DNA of 64,000 bases, taken from positions 1,240,001-1,304,000 of the forward strand of contig NZ_CP011968.1 of NCBI RefSeq assembly GCF_001077535.1. Direction: 5' to 3'. Numbering within the stretch: position 1 is the first letter of the stretch; each line of letters starts with the position of its first letter. Below are positions 17,374-26,149 of the stretch, in pieces. This DNA comes from Clostridioides difficile ATCC 9689 = DSM 1296. Its GTDB lineage: Bacteria; Bacillota; Clostridia; Peptostreptococcales; Peptostreptococcaceae. The notes beneath the pieces were generated by a model. The model was not told where the DNA came from and searched no databases. It saw only the letters and a list, made by a program, of their open reading frames with translations. Made by a program: the position numbers and the translations under genes.

Positions 17374-18267
17374 ATGGCCTTGAGATTTGACAAGAACAAA
17401 AATGAGAAAAAAAGGATTAATGTTAAAGTGATAGCAACGGGCGTAGTTGCTATCACTTTAATTGGAATTGTGGGTATATCAATTGGTAAATTTTCTAGTG
17501 GTAGTCCAGTAAATTTAGGAGTAGCTTCAGATGCTATTACAAGTGTAGGTAAGGGAATAAATGATGGATTTTCTTTTATCAAAAATGGTTTTAAAGATGT
17601 AGCAAATTTTAAAGATAATTCTAAAAAGGTAAAAAAATTAGAAGAAGAAAATGAAAAACTTAAAAAAAATATGATAGCTTTAAATGCCAAACTAGATAAA
17701 ACAGAATCGCTAGAAGAGTTAAAAAAGACACTGAACTTTGTACAAGAAGAGTATAAGGCGACAAGTATTTCAGCAAGTGTTGTTGGTAAAAATGATGGAA
17801 ACTGGTATGAGAGTTTTGTCATAGGTGCAGGAAAAAATTCAGGTGTAAAAAAAGAAAGTATAGTTATGAATGGTAGTGGATTAGTTGGCATAGTTTATGA
17901 GGTTTCCAACAATTATAGTAAGGCAATTTCACTATTGGATTCTAAGGCATCTGTAAGCTTTAAACTAGCAAAGGATGCCAATGCTAAAGGTACAATTACT
18001 CAAAATACTACTTTAGATAATAAAGATAGTTATAATAGTAAAGGATATTTGCAAGGATATATGTTTGACTCATCATATAATGTAATTCAAGGAGATATAA
18101 TAACAACATCAGGTCTTGGATTCTTCCCAGATGGTATACCAATTGGCGAAGTTGAAAAAGTGGTTGATGATAAAGATAAGTCATTAAAATATGTAGTTGT
18201 AAAACCTTATGTTGATTTTAAGAATATAAATGACGTTGTAGTCATAGAACCAAGAAATATAGGATAA
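17374..18267 (+). CDS. mreC: rod-shape-determining protein MreC
   Basis: Bitopic scaffold linking MreB to PBP2 outside the membrane. One membrane segment lies at about residues 17-38. A coiled coil follows (KKVKKLEEENEKLKKN), then the beta-domain with VIGAGKNSGVKKESIVMN and TSGLGFFPDGIPIGEV, typical of the family. The start is not certain: TTG 17368, GTG 17371, ATG 17374 and TTG 17380 are all in frame. ATG is reported; TTG 17380 has a GGTGAT site like the neighbouring pbp2 and rodA genes. Confidence 0.93.
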   Translation: MALRFDKNKNEKKRINVKVIATGVVAITLIGIVGISIGKFSSGSPVNLGVASDAITSVGKGINDGFSFIKNGFKDVANFKDNSKKVKKLEEENEKLKKNMIALNAKLDKTESLEELKKTLNFVQEEYKATSISASVVGKNDGNWYESFVIGAGKNSGVKKESIVMNGSGLVGIVYEVSNNYSKAISLLDSKASVSFKLAKDANAKGTITQNTTLDNKDSYNSKGYLQGYMFDSSYNVIQGDIITTSGLGFFPDGIPIGEVEKVVDDKDKSLKYVVVKPYVDFKNINDVVVIEPRNIG

Positions 18268-18281
18268 AGGGGATAAAAACA

Positions 18282-18770
18282 ATGAAAAAAGTTTTACTTT
18301 GTCTGTTGGGGATTGTGCTTATGACTATAGAAAATAGTATAACAAATTATATAGATATTTTTGGCATAAGCTTTAATTTAGTTCTTATATATGTAACCAT
18401 AATCTCTCTTTATTTAGATGAATTAGAAGGTGGGATTATAGCAGCAATAATAGGGCTTATTAAAGACATAACCGTTGGTGGAATTTTTGGTGTAAATGCA
18501 TTAATTTTGTTTATTATTGCATATGCAATTGGATACATGAGAGATCAGCTATATAAAGGTAGTTATATTATTACTTTCGTTTTAATTTTTATAGGCAGTT
18601 TAATTGATTCAATTGTCAATATAGGTACATCTAGTATAATTTATCAAAGCTACAACATATCAACACTTTTTGTAAAAGGTCTACTAGTAGCACCAATAGT
18701 GAATAGTTTAATTGGTTTAGTAATATATCGCTTATCTAAAAGAGCAGTTTTAAAACTTAAAGAAGATTAG
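18282..18770 (+). CDS. mreD: rod-shape-determining protein MreD
   Basis: Polytopic membrane protein of 162 aa with about five hydrophobic segments and the family context LVLIYVTIISLYLDELEGGIIAAIIGLIKD. It associates with MreC and PBP2 in the elongasome. It shows no enzymatic motifs; assignment rests on size, hydrophobicity, the EGGIIAAIIGLIKD-type segment and position between mreC and a class B PBP gene. Confidence 0.92.
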   Translation: MKKVLLCLLGIVLMTIENSITNYIDIFGISFNLVLIYVTIISLYLDELEGGIIAAIIGLIKDITVGGIFGVNALILFIIAYAIGYMRDQLYKGSYIITFVLIFIGSLIDSIVNIGTSSIIYQSYNISTLFVKGLLVAPIVNSLIGLVIYRLSKRAVLKLKED

Positions 18771-18781
18771 TTGGTGATTTC

Positions 18782-21760
18782 ATGGAAGAAAATAAACAAG
18801 TTGATAGACTAAAAATAATTAAGATAGTCATGGGCGTGATATTTTTAGCTATTTTAGTAAAAATAATCTATATGACTACATTTAAATATGAATATTACAA
18901 TGAGTTAGCTGAGAATAAAACATATAAAAAGTTGGCAATAGAAGCTCCAAGAGGAGAAATAAAAGATAGATATGGAAGACTGTTGGCAGGAAATAAAAAC
19001 TTATTTACTGTTCAAGTTTCAGGTAACGATATTAATAAGAAAGATGCAAATAAGCATTCAAGAGCAAATGAAATATCATTAAAACTTATAAATTTGCTGG
19101 AGAGAAATGGTGAAGAATATGTAGATGAGTTTCCTATATATGTAGAAAATGGAAAGTACTATTATACATATGACAGAGATATTAGGGAATATAAATCAGA
19201 AAATGGTATTCCAAATGATTATAATGCTAAGGAAAGTTTTTATTACTTGGTGGATAAACTTATATCAGCTGGAATATTATCTCAAGAAGATAAAAGATTG
19301 GATGCGACAAGATTACAGGCAAAACTAAATGAAAATGGATATTATCCACCTATTTTAGTTAGTAAATGGATGTTCACAGCAGAAAGAGATAAGAGAGATT
19401 GGTTGGCTAGTTATAAGATAAAAGAAACTAAACTGAGTGCCAAAGAAGCGTTTGAAAAAGTAAGAAATAGTGATGCATTAGAAATTGATAAAAGTTTGAG
19501 TGATGAAGATGCAAGAAAAATAATGGTCGTAAGGGATTTGATAAAATCAAAAGGATATTCTCAATATAATCCAGTAACTATTGCTAAGGATGTAGGAGAA
19601 ACTACGATTGCTCAAATTGAAGAAAGTGCTATGGACCTTGTTGGTGTTTCAATAGCAGTAGAACCAGTAAGATATTATCCTAATGGGTCATTAGCTTCTC
19701 ATATGTTAGGATATGTAGGAAAAATGCCATCCACTCAAATAGAATCATACCTTCAAAAAGGTTATGAAACTGGAGACATGGTAGGTCTTGCAGGAGTAGA
19801 AAAGAGTAATGAAAGTAGATTAAGAGGAACTGATGGTTATAAAATGGTTAAAGTTGATGCATTGGGTAGAATCAGTAAAGAAATTGAATCTAAAAAACCT
19901 AAATCAGGAGATACTGTGTATCTTACACTAGATAAAGATTTACAAGAAGTTTCAGACAATGCATTAAAACAGATAATCGAAGTTGCTTCTAAAGGAGGTA
20001 CTTTTAAAAGTAAATTTGGGGACAAACCAATTAGTGCATATGCAGGAAAAGCACAGTCAGCAGCTCTTATAGCTATTGATGTTAAAAATGGAGAAGTATT
20101 AGCTTCATCAAGTTATCCTAATTATGACCCAAATAAATTTGCAAAAGGTATTTCTACAGAGGATTATAAAGCACTTCAACCAAAAAATCCAAATGACTTA
20201 CTAGCAGGAAGTCCACTTTTAAACTTGGTTACACAAGGGGAATTTCAGCCAGGTTCTTCATTTAAGATGGTAACTTCAATGGCAGCGTTAGAAAATGGTC
20301 TGGATCCAAACTTTACTATAAATGACCCTGGGGTTATAATGTTAGGTAAAAAATCTTTTGGTGACTATGTATGGAACCATGGTAGAGGAAACCATGGTAT
20401 GACAAACTTATATAAAGCAATACAAGAGTCTTGTAATATATATATGGCAACAATTGGTACAGGTAAAACATGGCCAGATGGAAAAAGCATTGGTATAGAT
20501 ATGAATGCAAATAAAATACTTGAGTATGCAAAATTATTTGGGCTTGACCAAAATACAGGGCTTCAAGATGAAGTAGAAGAAAGAGCAGGTAAAGTTCCTA
20601 GCACAGAAGATAAATTGAAATCAACACAAGCTCTTCTAAAGTCAAATTTAGAAAGAGAAATGGCAAATGATTTTGTTGATATAACTAGAGAAAAAAATCC
20701 TAAAGAATATGAGAAAAGAATCAATGAGATTGTAAGCTGGGCAGCAGAAAAGAAAACTCCTGGTAGAGTTGAAACAATGAATAGGCTAAAAAAATTGGAT
20801 GTTAAAGAAGATAGAATTGAAGAAGTAGCAGATTTAGCAGTATTTAGTTATTTTAACTTTGCAAAATGGAGTACTGCAGATACATTTAACTTAGCTATAG
20901 GTCAAGGTGAAAATGCTTATACACCAGCTCAAATATCAAGATATGTAGCTGCTATAGCAAATGGAGGTAATTTAGTAGAATTATCTGTAGTTGATAGAGC
21001 TGTTTCAAGTGATTATTCATCAGTTAAAATTAATGACCAGAAGAAAGTCGAAAAAATACCTTTTAAAAATCCAGATAACTTAAAAGAATTAACAAAAGGT
21101 ATGAAATTGGTTGCAAGACAAGGTACAGCGAAGAGTGCTTTTGCTGATTTTCCAATAGATGTAGCAGCAAAAACTGGTACAGCTGAGAAAAGTGGGAAAA
21201 TACCTACAGATAACGAGTATGAATATTTAAAAAGTCATATGTCATCTTATAATGTCAACCTAAATGATGCGATTAAACTAGCTGATAAGATGAAAGCAGA
21301 AAAAGAAAAAGAGCTTTCATTAGCTAAGGAAAAGGAAATAAAAAAGAAATTAGAAAATAAAGATTTGAAAGACGAAGAAAGAAAGAAATTAGAGGAAGAA
21401 TTAGAAGATGGAGTAAAAGTTAGATTAGAGGACACTGATAAGGTGAATTCTTCATATCTAAGAAAAGCTATAAAAGAATTAAATCCAAAAATAACAGATG
21501 ACCAAATAGATAGATTTAAACAAGATTATGGTTCTTTTACGTGGACTGTTGCTTTTGCTCCAGCAGATGACCCAGAAATAGCTGTTGTATGTGTAATTCC
21601 TCAAGGTGATTCAAGTGTATTCTCACTTTTACCAACTAGAGAAGTTATTGGAACTTATATGGGATTAGAGCCAACTAATAGTAAAAATGACAACAAGACG
21701 AATGATGTTAACAATTCTTCTGACGAAAATATAAATTTCGAGTCACAAATTAATAGATAG
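18782..21760 (+). CDS. mrdA: class B penicillin-binding protein 2, enlarged
   Basis: Transpeptidase that cross-links peptidoglycan during elongation with RodA. One N-terminal membrane anchor (about residues 12-31) is followed by the PBP dimerisation region (APRGEIKDRYGRLLA) and the transpeptidase domain: SxxK motif SSFK with the nucleophile at residue 492, SCN motif near 550, KTGT near 797. At 992 aa it is well above the usual 600-700 aa. The excess is an insertion between SCN and KTGT (about 600-690) and a Lys/Glu-rich probable coiled coil after KTGT (about 836-885). C. difficile PBP2 is known to be large. Spacing to mreD is 11 bases. Confidence 0.94.
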   Translation: MEENKQVDRLKIIKIVMGVIFLAILVKIIYMTTFKYEYYNELAENKTYKKLAIEAPRGEIKDRYGRLLAGNKNLFTVQVSGNDINKKDANKHSRANEISLKLINLLERNGEEYVDEFPIYVENGKYYYTYDRDIREYKSENGIPNDYNAKESFYYLVDKLISAGILSQEDKRLDATRLQAKLNENGYYPPILVSKWMFTAERDKRDWLASYKIKETKLSAKEAFEKVRNSDALEIDKSLSDEDARKIMVVRDLIKSKGYSQYNPVTIAKDVGETTIAQIEESAMDLVGVSIAVEPVRYYPNGSLASHMLGYVGKMPSTQIESYLQKGYETGDMVGLAGVEKSNESRLRGTDGYKMVKVDALGRISKEIESKKPKSGDTVYLTLDKDLQEVSDNALKQIIEVASKGGTFKSKFGDKPISAYAGKAQSAALIAIDVKNGEVLASSSYPNYDPNKFAKGISTEDYKALQPKNPNDLLAGSPLLNLVTQGEFQPGSSFKMVTSMAALENGLDPNFTINDPGVIMLGKKSFGDYVWNHGRGNHGMTNLYKAIQESCNIYMATIGTGKTWPDGKSIGIDMNANKILEYAKLFGLDQNTGLQDEVEERAGKVPSTEDKLKSTQALLKSNLEREMANDFVDITREKNPKEYEKRINEIVSWAAEKKTPGRVETMNRLKKLDVKEDRIEEVADLAVFSYFNFAKWSTADTFNLAIGQGENAYTPAQISRYVAAIANGGNLVELSVVDRAVSSDYSSVKINDQKKVEKIPFKNPDNLKELTKGMKLVARQGTAKSAFADFPIDVAAKTGTAEKSGKIPTDNEYEYLKSHMSSYNVNLNDAIKLADKMKAEKEKELSLAKEKEIKKKLENKDLKDEERKKLEEELEDGVKVRLEDTDKVNSSYLRKAIKELNPKITDDQIDRFKQDYGSFTWTVAFAPADDPEIAVVCVIPQGDSSVFSLLPTREVIGTYMGLEPTNSKNDNKTNDVNNSSDENINFESQINR

Positions 21761-21857
21761 CTCAATCTATGTATAAACTTTAGCTTTATATAGAAAAAAT
21801 AAAAGGGTTTAAAGCGTATTTGAAGAATATAAATGATATATCACTCTGGAGGTTGTT

Positions 21858-22541
21858 ATGTCTTTAAGAGAAATTTGTAGTCAAGAACTAGTAGAGTTCA
21901 AGGGTAATAAAAGAGGGATAATAGTAAATATAAAAAGAGAAGCTCCATTTGAGGAAATACAGGAAAAAATAATAAACAAATTGGAAGCATATGTTGGCTT
22001 TTTTAATGGGGCTAAAATTAGTAAAATTAATAGTGATTGTTTAACTGACATGGAGATTCTAGAACTTAAAGAAGGAATTACTTCTAGATTTGATGTGGAA
22101 TTTGTTGAAGATCAAAAAATTGAAGAAAATAGTAATTTTCCAACAAAATATGTCAATACCCTAAGATCTGGTGAAAATATTGAATTTGAAGGTGATGTAG
22201 TTATATTGAATGATATGAAACCTGGTTCAAAAGTCCTTTCAAAATCAAATACAGTTGTTATGGGAGATATAAATGCTGGTGCTAAGGTTGTAGCAGGAGG
22301 TAATGTTTTTGTAATGGGTAAAATAGAAGGTTTTGTACATGCAGGTGCAGAAGGCAATGAATTTGCATATGTTGTTGCTGGAAATCTTAATCCTAAAATA
22401 TTACAAATAGCAGATAATATTGCAGAAGCTCCAGATGATGAAGAAAATTATGAAAGTGAATCAGAAATTAGCCCAGAAATAGCCTTTGTAAGTAATGGAA
22501 GAATTGTAATCGAAAGCTATTTGTCAAAGTTAGACAAATAG
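21858..22541 (+). CDS. minC: septum-site determining protein MinC
   Basis: FtsZ polymerisation inhibitor. The N-terminal domain (residues 1-105) is followed by the C-terminal right-handed beta-helix with the family pattern SGENIEFEGDVVILNDMKPG and VVAGGNVFVMGKIEGFVHAG, which binds MinD and FtsZ. Length 227 aa is normal. GGAGGTTGTT precedes the ATG. It is grouped with minD and minE just after pbp2. Confidence 0.95.
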   Translation: MSLREICSQELVEFKGNKRGIIVNIKREAPFEEIQEKIINKLEAYVGFFNGAKISKINSDCLTDMEILELKEGITSRFDVEFVEDQKIEENSNFPTKYVNTLRSGENIEFEGDVVILNDMKPGSKVLSKSNTVVMGDINAGAKVVAGGNVFVMGKIEGFVHAGAEGNEFAYVVAGNLNPKILQIADNIAEAPDDEENYESESEISPEIAFVSNGRIVIESYLSKLDK

Positions 22542-22564
22542 AAAGAAAAATAGGGGGTAGTATT

Positions 22565-23362
22565 ATGAGCGAAGTTATAGTTATAACATCTGGTAAAGGT
22601 GGGGTTGGAAAAACTACTACCGCAGCAAACTTAGGAACTGCGCTAAGCCTAGAAAATAAAAAAACAGTAGTTGTGGATGCAGATATTGGACTTAGAAACT
22701 TAGATGTAGTAATGGGTCTTGAAAATCGAATAGTTTATGACATAGTAGATGTAGTTGAAGGAACTTGTAGGCTTAAGCAAGCTCTAATAAAAGACAAAAG
22801 ATTTGATAATCTATATTTATTACCAGCAGCACAAACTAGAGATAAAAATGCTGTCTCAGTTGAGCAGATGATTGACCTGTGTGAGAAACTAAAAGAATCT
22901 TTCGAGTATATAATAATAGACTGTCCAGCAGGTATTGAGCAAGGCTTTAAAAATGCAGTAGCTGGAGCAGATAGAGCTATTGTAGTTACTAATCCAGAAA
23001 TATCAGCAGTAAGAGATGCTGATAGAATAATAGGTCTATTAGAAGCAAATGAAATAAAAGAGATAAGATTAGTTATAAATAGAATTAGAAATGATATGGT
23101 TAAGCGTGGAGACATGATGGATAAACAAGATATAATAGAAATATTAGCAATAGATTTGTTAGGTCTTGTTCCTGATGATGAAAGCATAATTATATCAACA
23201 AATAAAGGAGAGCCAGCTATACTTGATTCTAAGTCACTTGCTGGTCAAGCATACAAAAATATCGCAAAAAGGATACTAAATGAAGAAGTTCCTCTACTTG
23301 ATCTTGAAGTTGAAGATGGATTCTTTGGTAGACTTAAAAAAATGTTTAGCATGGCTAAGTAG
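22565..23362 (+). CDS. minD: septum-site determining ATPase MinD
   Basis: Membrane-cycling ParA/MinD ATPase that recruits MinC. The deviant Walker A motif GKGGVGKTTT is at residues 10-19, and VVDADIGLRNLDVVMG and IIIDCPAGIEQGF are the following switch and Walker B regions. The C-terminal amphipathic membrane-targeting helix is visible (FFGRLKKMFSMAK). A TAGGGGG site precedes the ATG. Confidence 0.97.
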   Translation: MSEVIVITSGKGGVGKTTTAANLGTALSLENKKTVVVDADIGLRNLDVVMGLENRIVYDIVDVVEGTCRLKQALIKDKRFDNLYLLPAAQTRDKNAVSVEQMIDLCEKLKESFEYIIIDCPAGIEQGFKNAVAGADRAIVVTNPEISAVRDADRIIGLLEANEIKEIRLVINRIRNDMVKRGDMMDKQDIIEILAIDLLGLVPDDESIIISTNKGEPAILDSKSLAGQAYKNIAKRILNEEVPLLDLEVEDGFFGRLKKMFSMAK

Positions 23363-23379
23363 CAAAGGAGGATACATCT

Positions 23380-23664
23380 GTGTTAGATTTATTTAGAGTT
23401 TTTTCTAACGAGGCTAAAACTAGTAAATCTGTTGCTAAAGAGAGGTTAAAGCTAGTTTTAGTTCATGATAGAGTAGATTGTTCACCACAACTTTTAGAGA
23501 TGATAAAAACAGACATTTTGAAAGTAATAGCTAATTATGCAGAAATAGAAGATGATGGTCTTGAAATAAAAATGTCTAAATGCAGAGGTGAGCATGATGA
23601 CAAACCTGTATCTGCATTAGTTGCTAATATACCACTAAAGAATATAAAAGATAGATGTATGTAA
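23380..23664 (+). CDS. minE: cell-division topological specificity factor MinE
   Basis: Stimulates MinD ATPase and sets Min oscillation. A short protein of 94 aa with the anti-MinCD segment SKSVAKERLKLVLVHDR near residues 15-31 and the topological domain MIKTDILKVIANYAEID-like region after it. GTG start at 23380 behind AAAGGAGG. Presence of MinE rather than DivIVA alone argues for an oscillating Min system, as reported for C. difficile. Confidence 0.95.
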   Translation: MLDLFRVFSNEAKTSKSVAKERLKLVLVHDRVDCSPQLLEMIKTDILKVIANYAEIEDDGLEIKMSKCRGEHDDKPVSALVANIPLKNIKDRCM

Positions 23665-23673
23665 TTAGTGCTT

Positions 23674-23709
23674 AAAAGGGGGATATCCTTATTGGTATAT
23701 GCCCCTTTT
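23674..23709 (+). terminator. hairpin after minE
   Basis: AAAAGGGG (23674-23681) pairs with CCCCTTTT (23702-23709), with an inner ATAT/ATAT pairing. It lies 9 bases after minE and about 40 before rodA, so it may be a partial terminator or a transcript-processing hairpin within the cluster. Confidence 0.6.
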
Positions 23710-23748
23710 ATTTAATTATATGTTTAAAGATAGAAAGACGGTGATTCT

Positions 23749-24879
23749 TTGAAAAAAATCAATATTAATTATAAGTCGACAATTAAGTTGATAAAACAGT
23801 TAGACTGGAAACTTATAGTTACAGTATTAGCTATCTTTATTTTTGGGCTTGTTATACTTAGTAGTGCAACACATGCTAATTCAACAGGTTCATATAATCA
23901 ATTGATTAAACAAGGATTAGCTTTTGTACTTGGGATAGGAATGATTATAGTCATATTATTTTTTGACTATAACCTTCTAGGCAGGTATTATAAAGCGCTT
24001 TATATAATAAGTCTTATTTTGTTAGCCATAGTTTTATTACCTGGAATTGGGACAGTAAAAGGTGGAGCTAGGTCGTGGATTAACTTAGGACCACTTGACT
24101 TGCAGACATCTGAAATAGTCAAATTAACATTTGTACTAAGTTATGCAAAGATACTTGAATCCAAAAAGGATAAATTAAATACGTTAAAGGAAGTTATGCC
24201 TGTTGTAGTTTATTCTCTTCCATTTATCGGATTATTGATTGCACAACCAGACTTGGGAACAGGAATTGTATTTTGTTGTATGATATTTGCAATGCTGTTC
24301 ACAGCAGGTCTTAGCTCAAAGTTGATAAAAAGAGGAATAATCATACTATTAGTGTCAATGCCACTGATGTATTTAATGATGGCAGACCATCAAAAGGTAA
24401 GAATAGAAGCTTTTCTAAATCCAGAAGATGTAACTCTAAAAGGAAACTATCAAGTTATGCAATCTCTGATTGCAATTGGTTCTGGAGGCGTAACTGGTAA
24501 AGGACTTTACAATGGAAGTCAAAATCAAGAAGATTTTTTACCTGTACAAGATAGTGATTTTATATTTGCTGTTGTAGGTGAAGAACTTGGTGTAATAGGA
24601 ATGGCAGTGTTGATAATCTTATTTATGATATTCCTATTAAGGCTTTTAGCAATTGCAAGAGATGCAAAAGATTTTTATGGAACCCTCATAGTGGTTGGTG
24701 TTATGGGAATGTTTGGTTACCAGATAATCCAAAATATAGGTATGACGGTTGCGTTAATACCAGTAACTGGAGTAACATTACCTTTTGTAAGTTATGGAGG
24801 AAGTTCGTTATTGACATCTTTAGCAAACTTAGGATTAGTACTAAATGTGTGTATGAGAAGAAAGAAAATAAATTTCTAA
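23749..24879 (+). CDS. rodA: SEDS peptidoglycan polymerase RodA/FtsW family
   Basis: Polymerises lipid II into glycan strands, partnered by the class B PBP2 encoded upstream. About ten membrane segments; conserved SEDS motifs include NLGPLDLQTSEIVKL, IAQPDLGTGIVF, QDSDFIFAVVGEELG and the C-terminal VTLPFVSYGGSSLL. The TTG start at 23749 has GACGGTGAT upstream. RodA rather than FtsW is favoured by its place in the mre/pbp2 cluster. Confidence 0.93.
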   Translation: MKKININYKSTIKLIKQLDWKLIVTVLAIFIFGLVILSSATHANSTGSYNQLIKQGLAFVLGIGMIIVILFFDYNLLGRYYKALYIISLILLAIVLLPGIGTVKGGARSWINLGPLDLQTSEIVKLTFVLSYAKILESKKDKLNTLKEVMPVVVYSLPFIGLLIAQPDLGTGIVFCCMIFAMLFTAGLSSKLIKRGIIILLVSMPLMYLMMADHQKVRIEAFLNPEDVTLKGNYQVMQSLIAIGSGGVTGKGLYNGSQNQEDFLPVQDSDFIFAVVGEELGVIGMAVLIILFMIFLLRLLAIARDAKDFYGTLIVVGVMGMFGYQIIQNIGMTVALIPVTGVTLPFVSYGGSSLLTSLANLGLVLNVCMRRKKINF

Positions 24880-24919
24880 ATTTAAATACATCTAAACATA
24901 AATTGAGGAGATTAGATAT

Positions 24920-25333
24920 ATGAATATAGCATTAGTAGCACATGACCAAATGAAAAACACTATGGTCGGATTTTGTATAGGTTATGAATCAATTTTAAAA
25001 AAGTATGGACTATATGCAACTGGAACTACAGGAAAAAGAATAATGGATGAAACTGAATTAAATATAAATAGATTAGCATCTGGTCCTTTAGGTGGAGACC
25101 AACAAATAGGTTCTTTAATAGTAACACAAGAAATAGATTTAGTTATTTTTTTAAGAGACCCATTGACATCTCAGGCTCATGAAACAGATATACAAGCGTT
25201 AATAAGACTTTGTGATGTTTATCATGTTCCAATAGCTACAAATCTAGCTTCAGCAGAAATATTTATAAAAGCTCTTGATAGAGGAGAACTATCATGGAGA
25301 GAAGTTAGAAAAAGCAAAAGTCAACGTATTTAA
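24920..25333 (+). CDS. mgsA: methylglyoxal synthase
   Basis: Converts dihydroxyacetone phosphate to methylglyoxal and phosphate, a bypass used when phosphate is short or sugar phosphates build up. Family signatures are IALVAHDQMKN (residues 3-13), TGTTGKRI, ASGPLGGDQQIGSLI with the catalytic Asp region, and FLRDPLTSQAHETDI. 137 aa, usual length. GAGGAG precedes the ATG. It ends the rod/min cluster and is followed by two strong hairpins. Confidence 0.96.
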   Translation: MNIALVAHDQMKNTMVGFCIGYESILKKYGLYATGTTGKRIMDETELNINRLASGPLGGDQQIGSLIVTQEIDLVIFLRDPLTSQAHETDIQALIRLCDVYHVPIATNLASAEIFIKALDRGELSWREVRKSKSQRI

Positions 25334-25490
25334 AAAATATTAATATTACAGTCTAAAGAAACAGATATATAAGTGTTTAATGCCCTAGTCTTTCTGTTGG
25401 AATAAACCTAGTACCTGTAGAAATCTTATGAAAGATTTAAATGATGAAGAGCTAAATTTGAGATTAAATAATTAGGAAATAGATTATAGA

Positions 25491-25523
25491 TAGAGTAGTA
25501 GAATTTAACTATTACTCTATTTT
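25491..25523 (+). terminator. intrinsic terminator
   Basis: TAGAGTAGTAG (25491-25501) pairs with CTATTACTCTA (25509-25519) with one G-U pair, followed by TTTT. It probably ends a transcript that reads through or past mgsA. Confidence 0.75.
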
Positions 25524-25646
25524 AATAATATGAAATAGAATCAAGTCTATTATTATATATATTTAAACTTATAGGTAATACTATTTCAATCAAGTAAATG
25601 TTGTTATGACAACATTAATAAAACAAAAATTTATTTTTAAAATTTG

Positions 25647-25708
25647 ATAAATAGCTGTATATTAGTATTTATAGATTAAATATTAATATACAGCTATTTA
25701 TTATTTTT
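25647..25708. terminator. very long perfect hairpin, possibly bidirectional
   Basis: ATAAATAGCTGTATATTA (25647-25664) pairs perfectly with its complement at 25684-25701 (18 bp). The stem continues inward by a G-U pair and six more pairs (25666-25671 with 25677-25682), leaving a 5-nt loop. TATTTTT follows on the plus strand. It is separated from the previous terminator by about 120 bases, so it either ends a small transcript between them or insulates the padR promoter. Confidence 0.75.
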
Positions 25709-25731
25709 GAGTCTATTTTAGAATATAAACC

Positions 25732-25790
25732 TTGCATTATAGAGTACTATGTAATATTATAGTAAATATAAGTACTATACATTATAGAGT
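25732..25790 (+). promoter_or_regulatory. padR promoter with overlapping inverted repeats
   Basis: TTGCAT (25732-25737), 17 bp, TATTAT (25755-25760). The inverted repeat ACTAT-N8-ATAGT (25746-25763) covers the -10, and a second related repeat CTAT-N5-ATAG lies at 25775-25787. Such dyads over the promoter of a padR gene suggest autorepression. Confidence 0.55.
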
Positions 25791-25816
25791 AGTAGGTGAA
25801 AAGGCGGTGGTACATA

Positions 25817-26146
25817 ATGCAGTTAAATAAAGAAGTGTTAAAAGGTTATATCGATATATTAATTGTTTCTATATTAGAAAAGAAAGATTGTTATGGATAT
25901 GAAATTGCAAAGCAAGTAAGAGAAAGAAGTGAGTTTGAATTAAAAGAAGGAACAATGTATCTTGCACTTAAAAGAATGGAATCTAAAAATTTAATTAAAT
26001 CTTATTATAGCAATGAACAAAGTTCAGGTGGAAGAAGAAAATATTATAATTTAACTAATGAAGGTAAAGATTTTTTAGAAATAAAGAAACAAGAATGGAG
26101 ATTTATTAAAAAGGTTATGAATCAATTTTTGGGAGAGGTGGATTAA
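25817..26146 (+). CDS. PadR-family transcriptional regulator
   Basis: Winged-helix repressor of 109 aa. The PadR core is clear: LIVSILEKKDCYGYEIAKQV, ELKEGTMYLALKRMESKNLI and GGRRKYYNLTNEGKDFL. ATG 25817 is chosen because AAGGCGGTGG precedes it; GTG 25796 lies upstream without a good site. Short form without a large C-terminal domain. The next gene starts 3 bases after the stop and encodes a membrane protein with a HAAS-like start, a pairing known for PadR-controlled sensory or transport systems. Confidence 0.92.
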   Translation: MQLNKEVLKGYIDILIVSILEKKDCYGYEIAKQVRERSEFELKEGTMYLALKRMESKNLIKSYYSNEQSSGGRRKYYNLTNEGKDFLEIKKQEWRFIKKVMNQFLGEVD

Positions 26147-26149
26147 TTT

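Larger units (their letters stand above)
25334..25731 (+). other. intergenic stretch with hairpins, no clear gene
   Basis: About 400 bases without a supportable gene. A short open stretch (about 25397-25475, containing ATG at 25428 and encoding MKDLNDEELNLRLNN at its end) has no ribosome site and may be a remnant of a lost gene. Two strong hairpins are listed separately. Confidence 0.5.

Noticed and set aside
17361-17891. 176-aa minus-strand frame over mreC
   Set aside because: Antisense to the mreC coiled-coil region; the Phe/Leu/Ser-rich content is a shadow effect.
25428-25475. 15-codon open frame MKDLNDEELNLRLNN
   Set aside because: No ribosome site and too short; reported only as a possible remnant.
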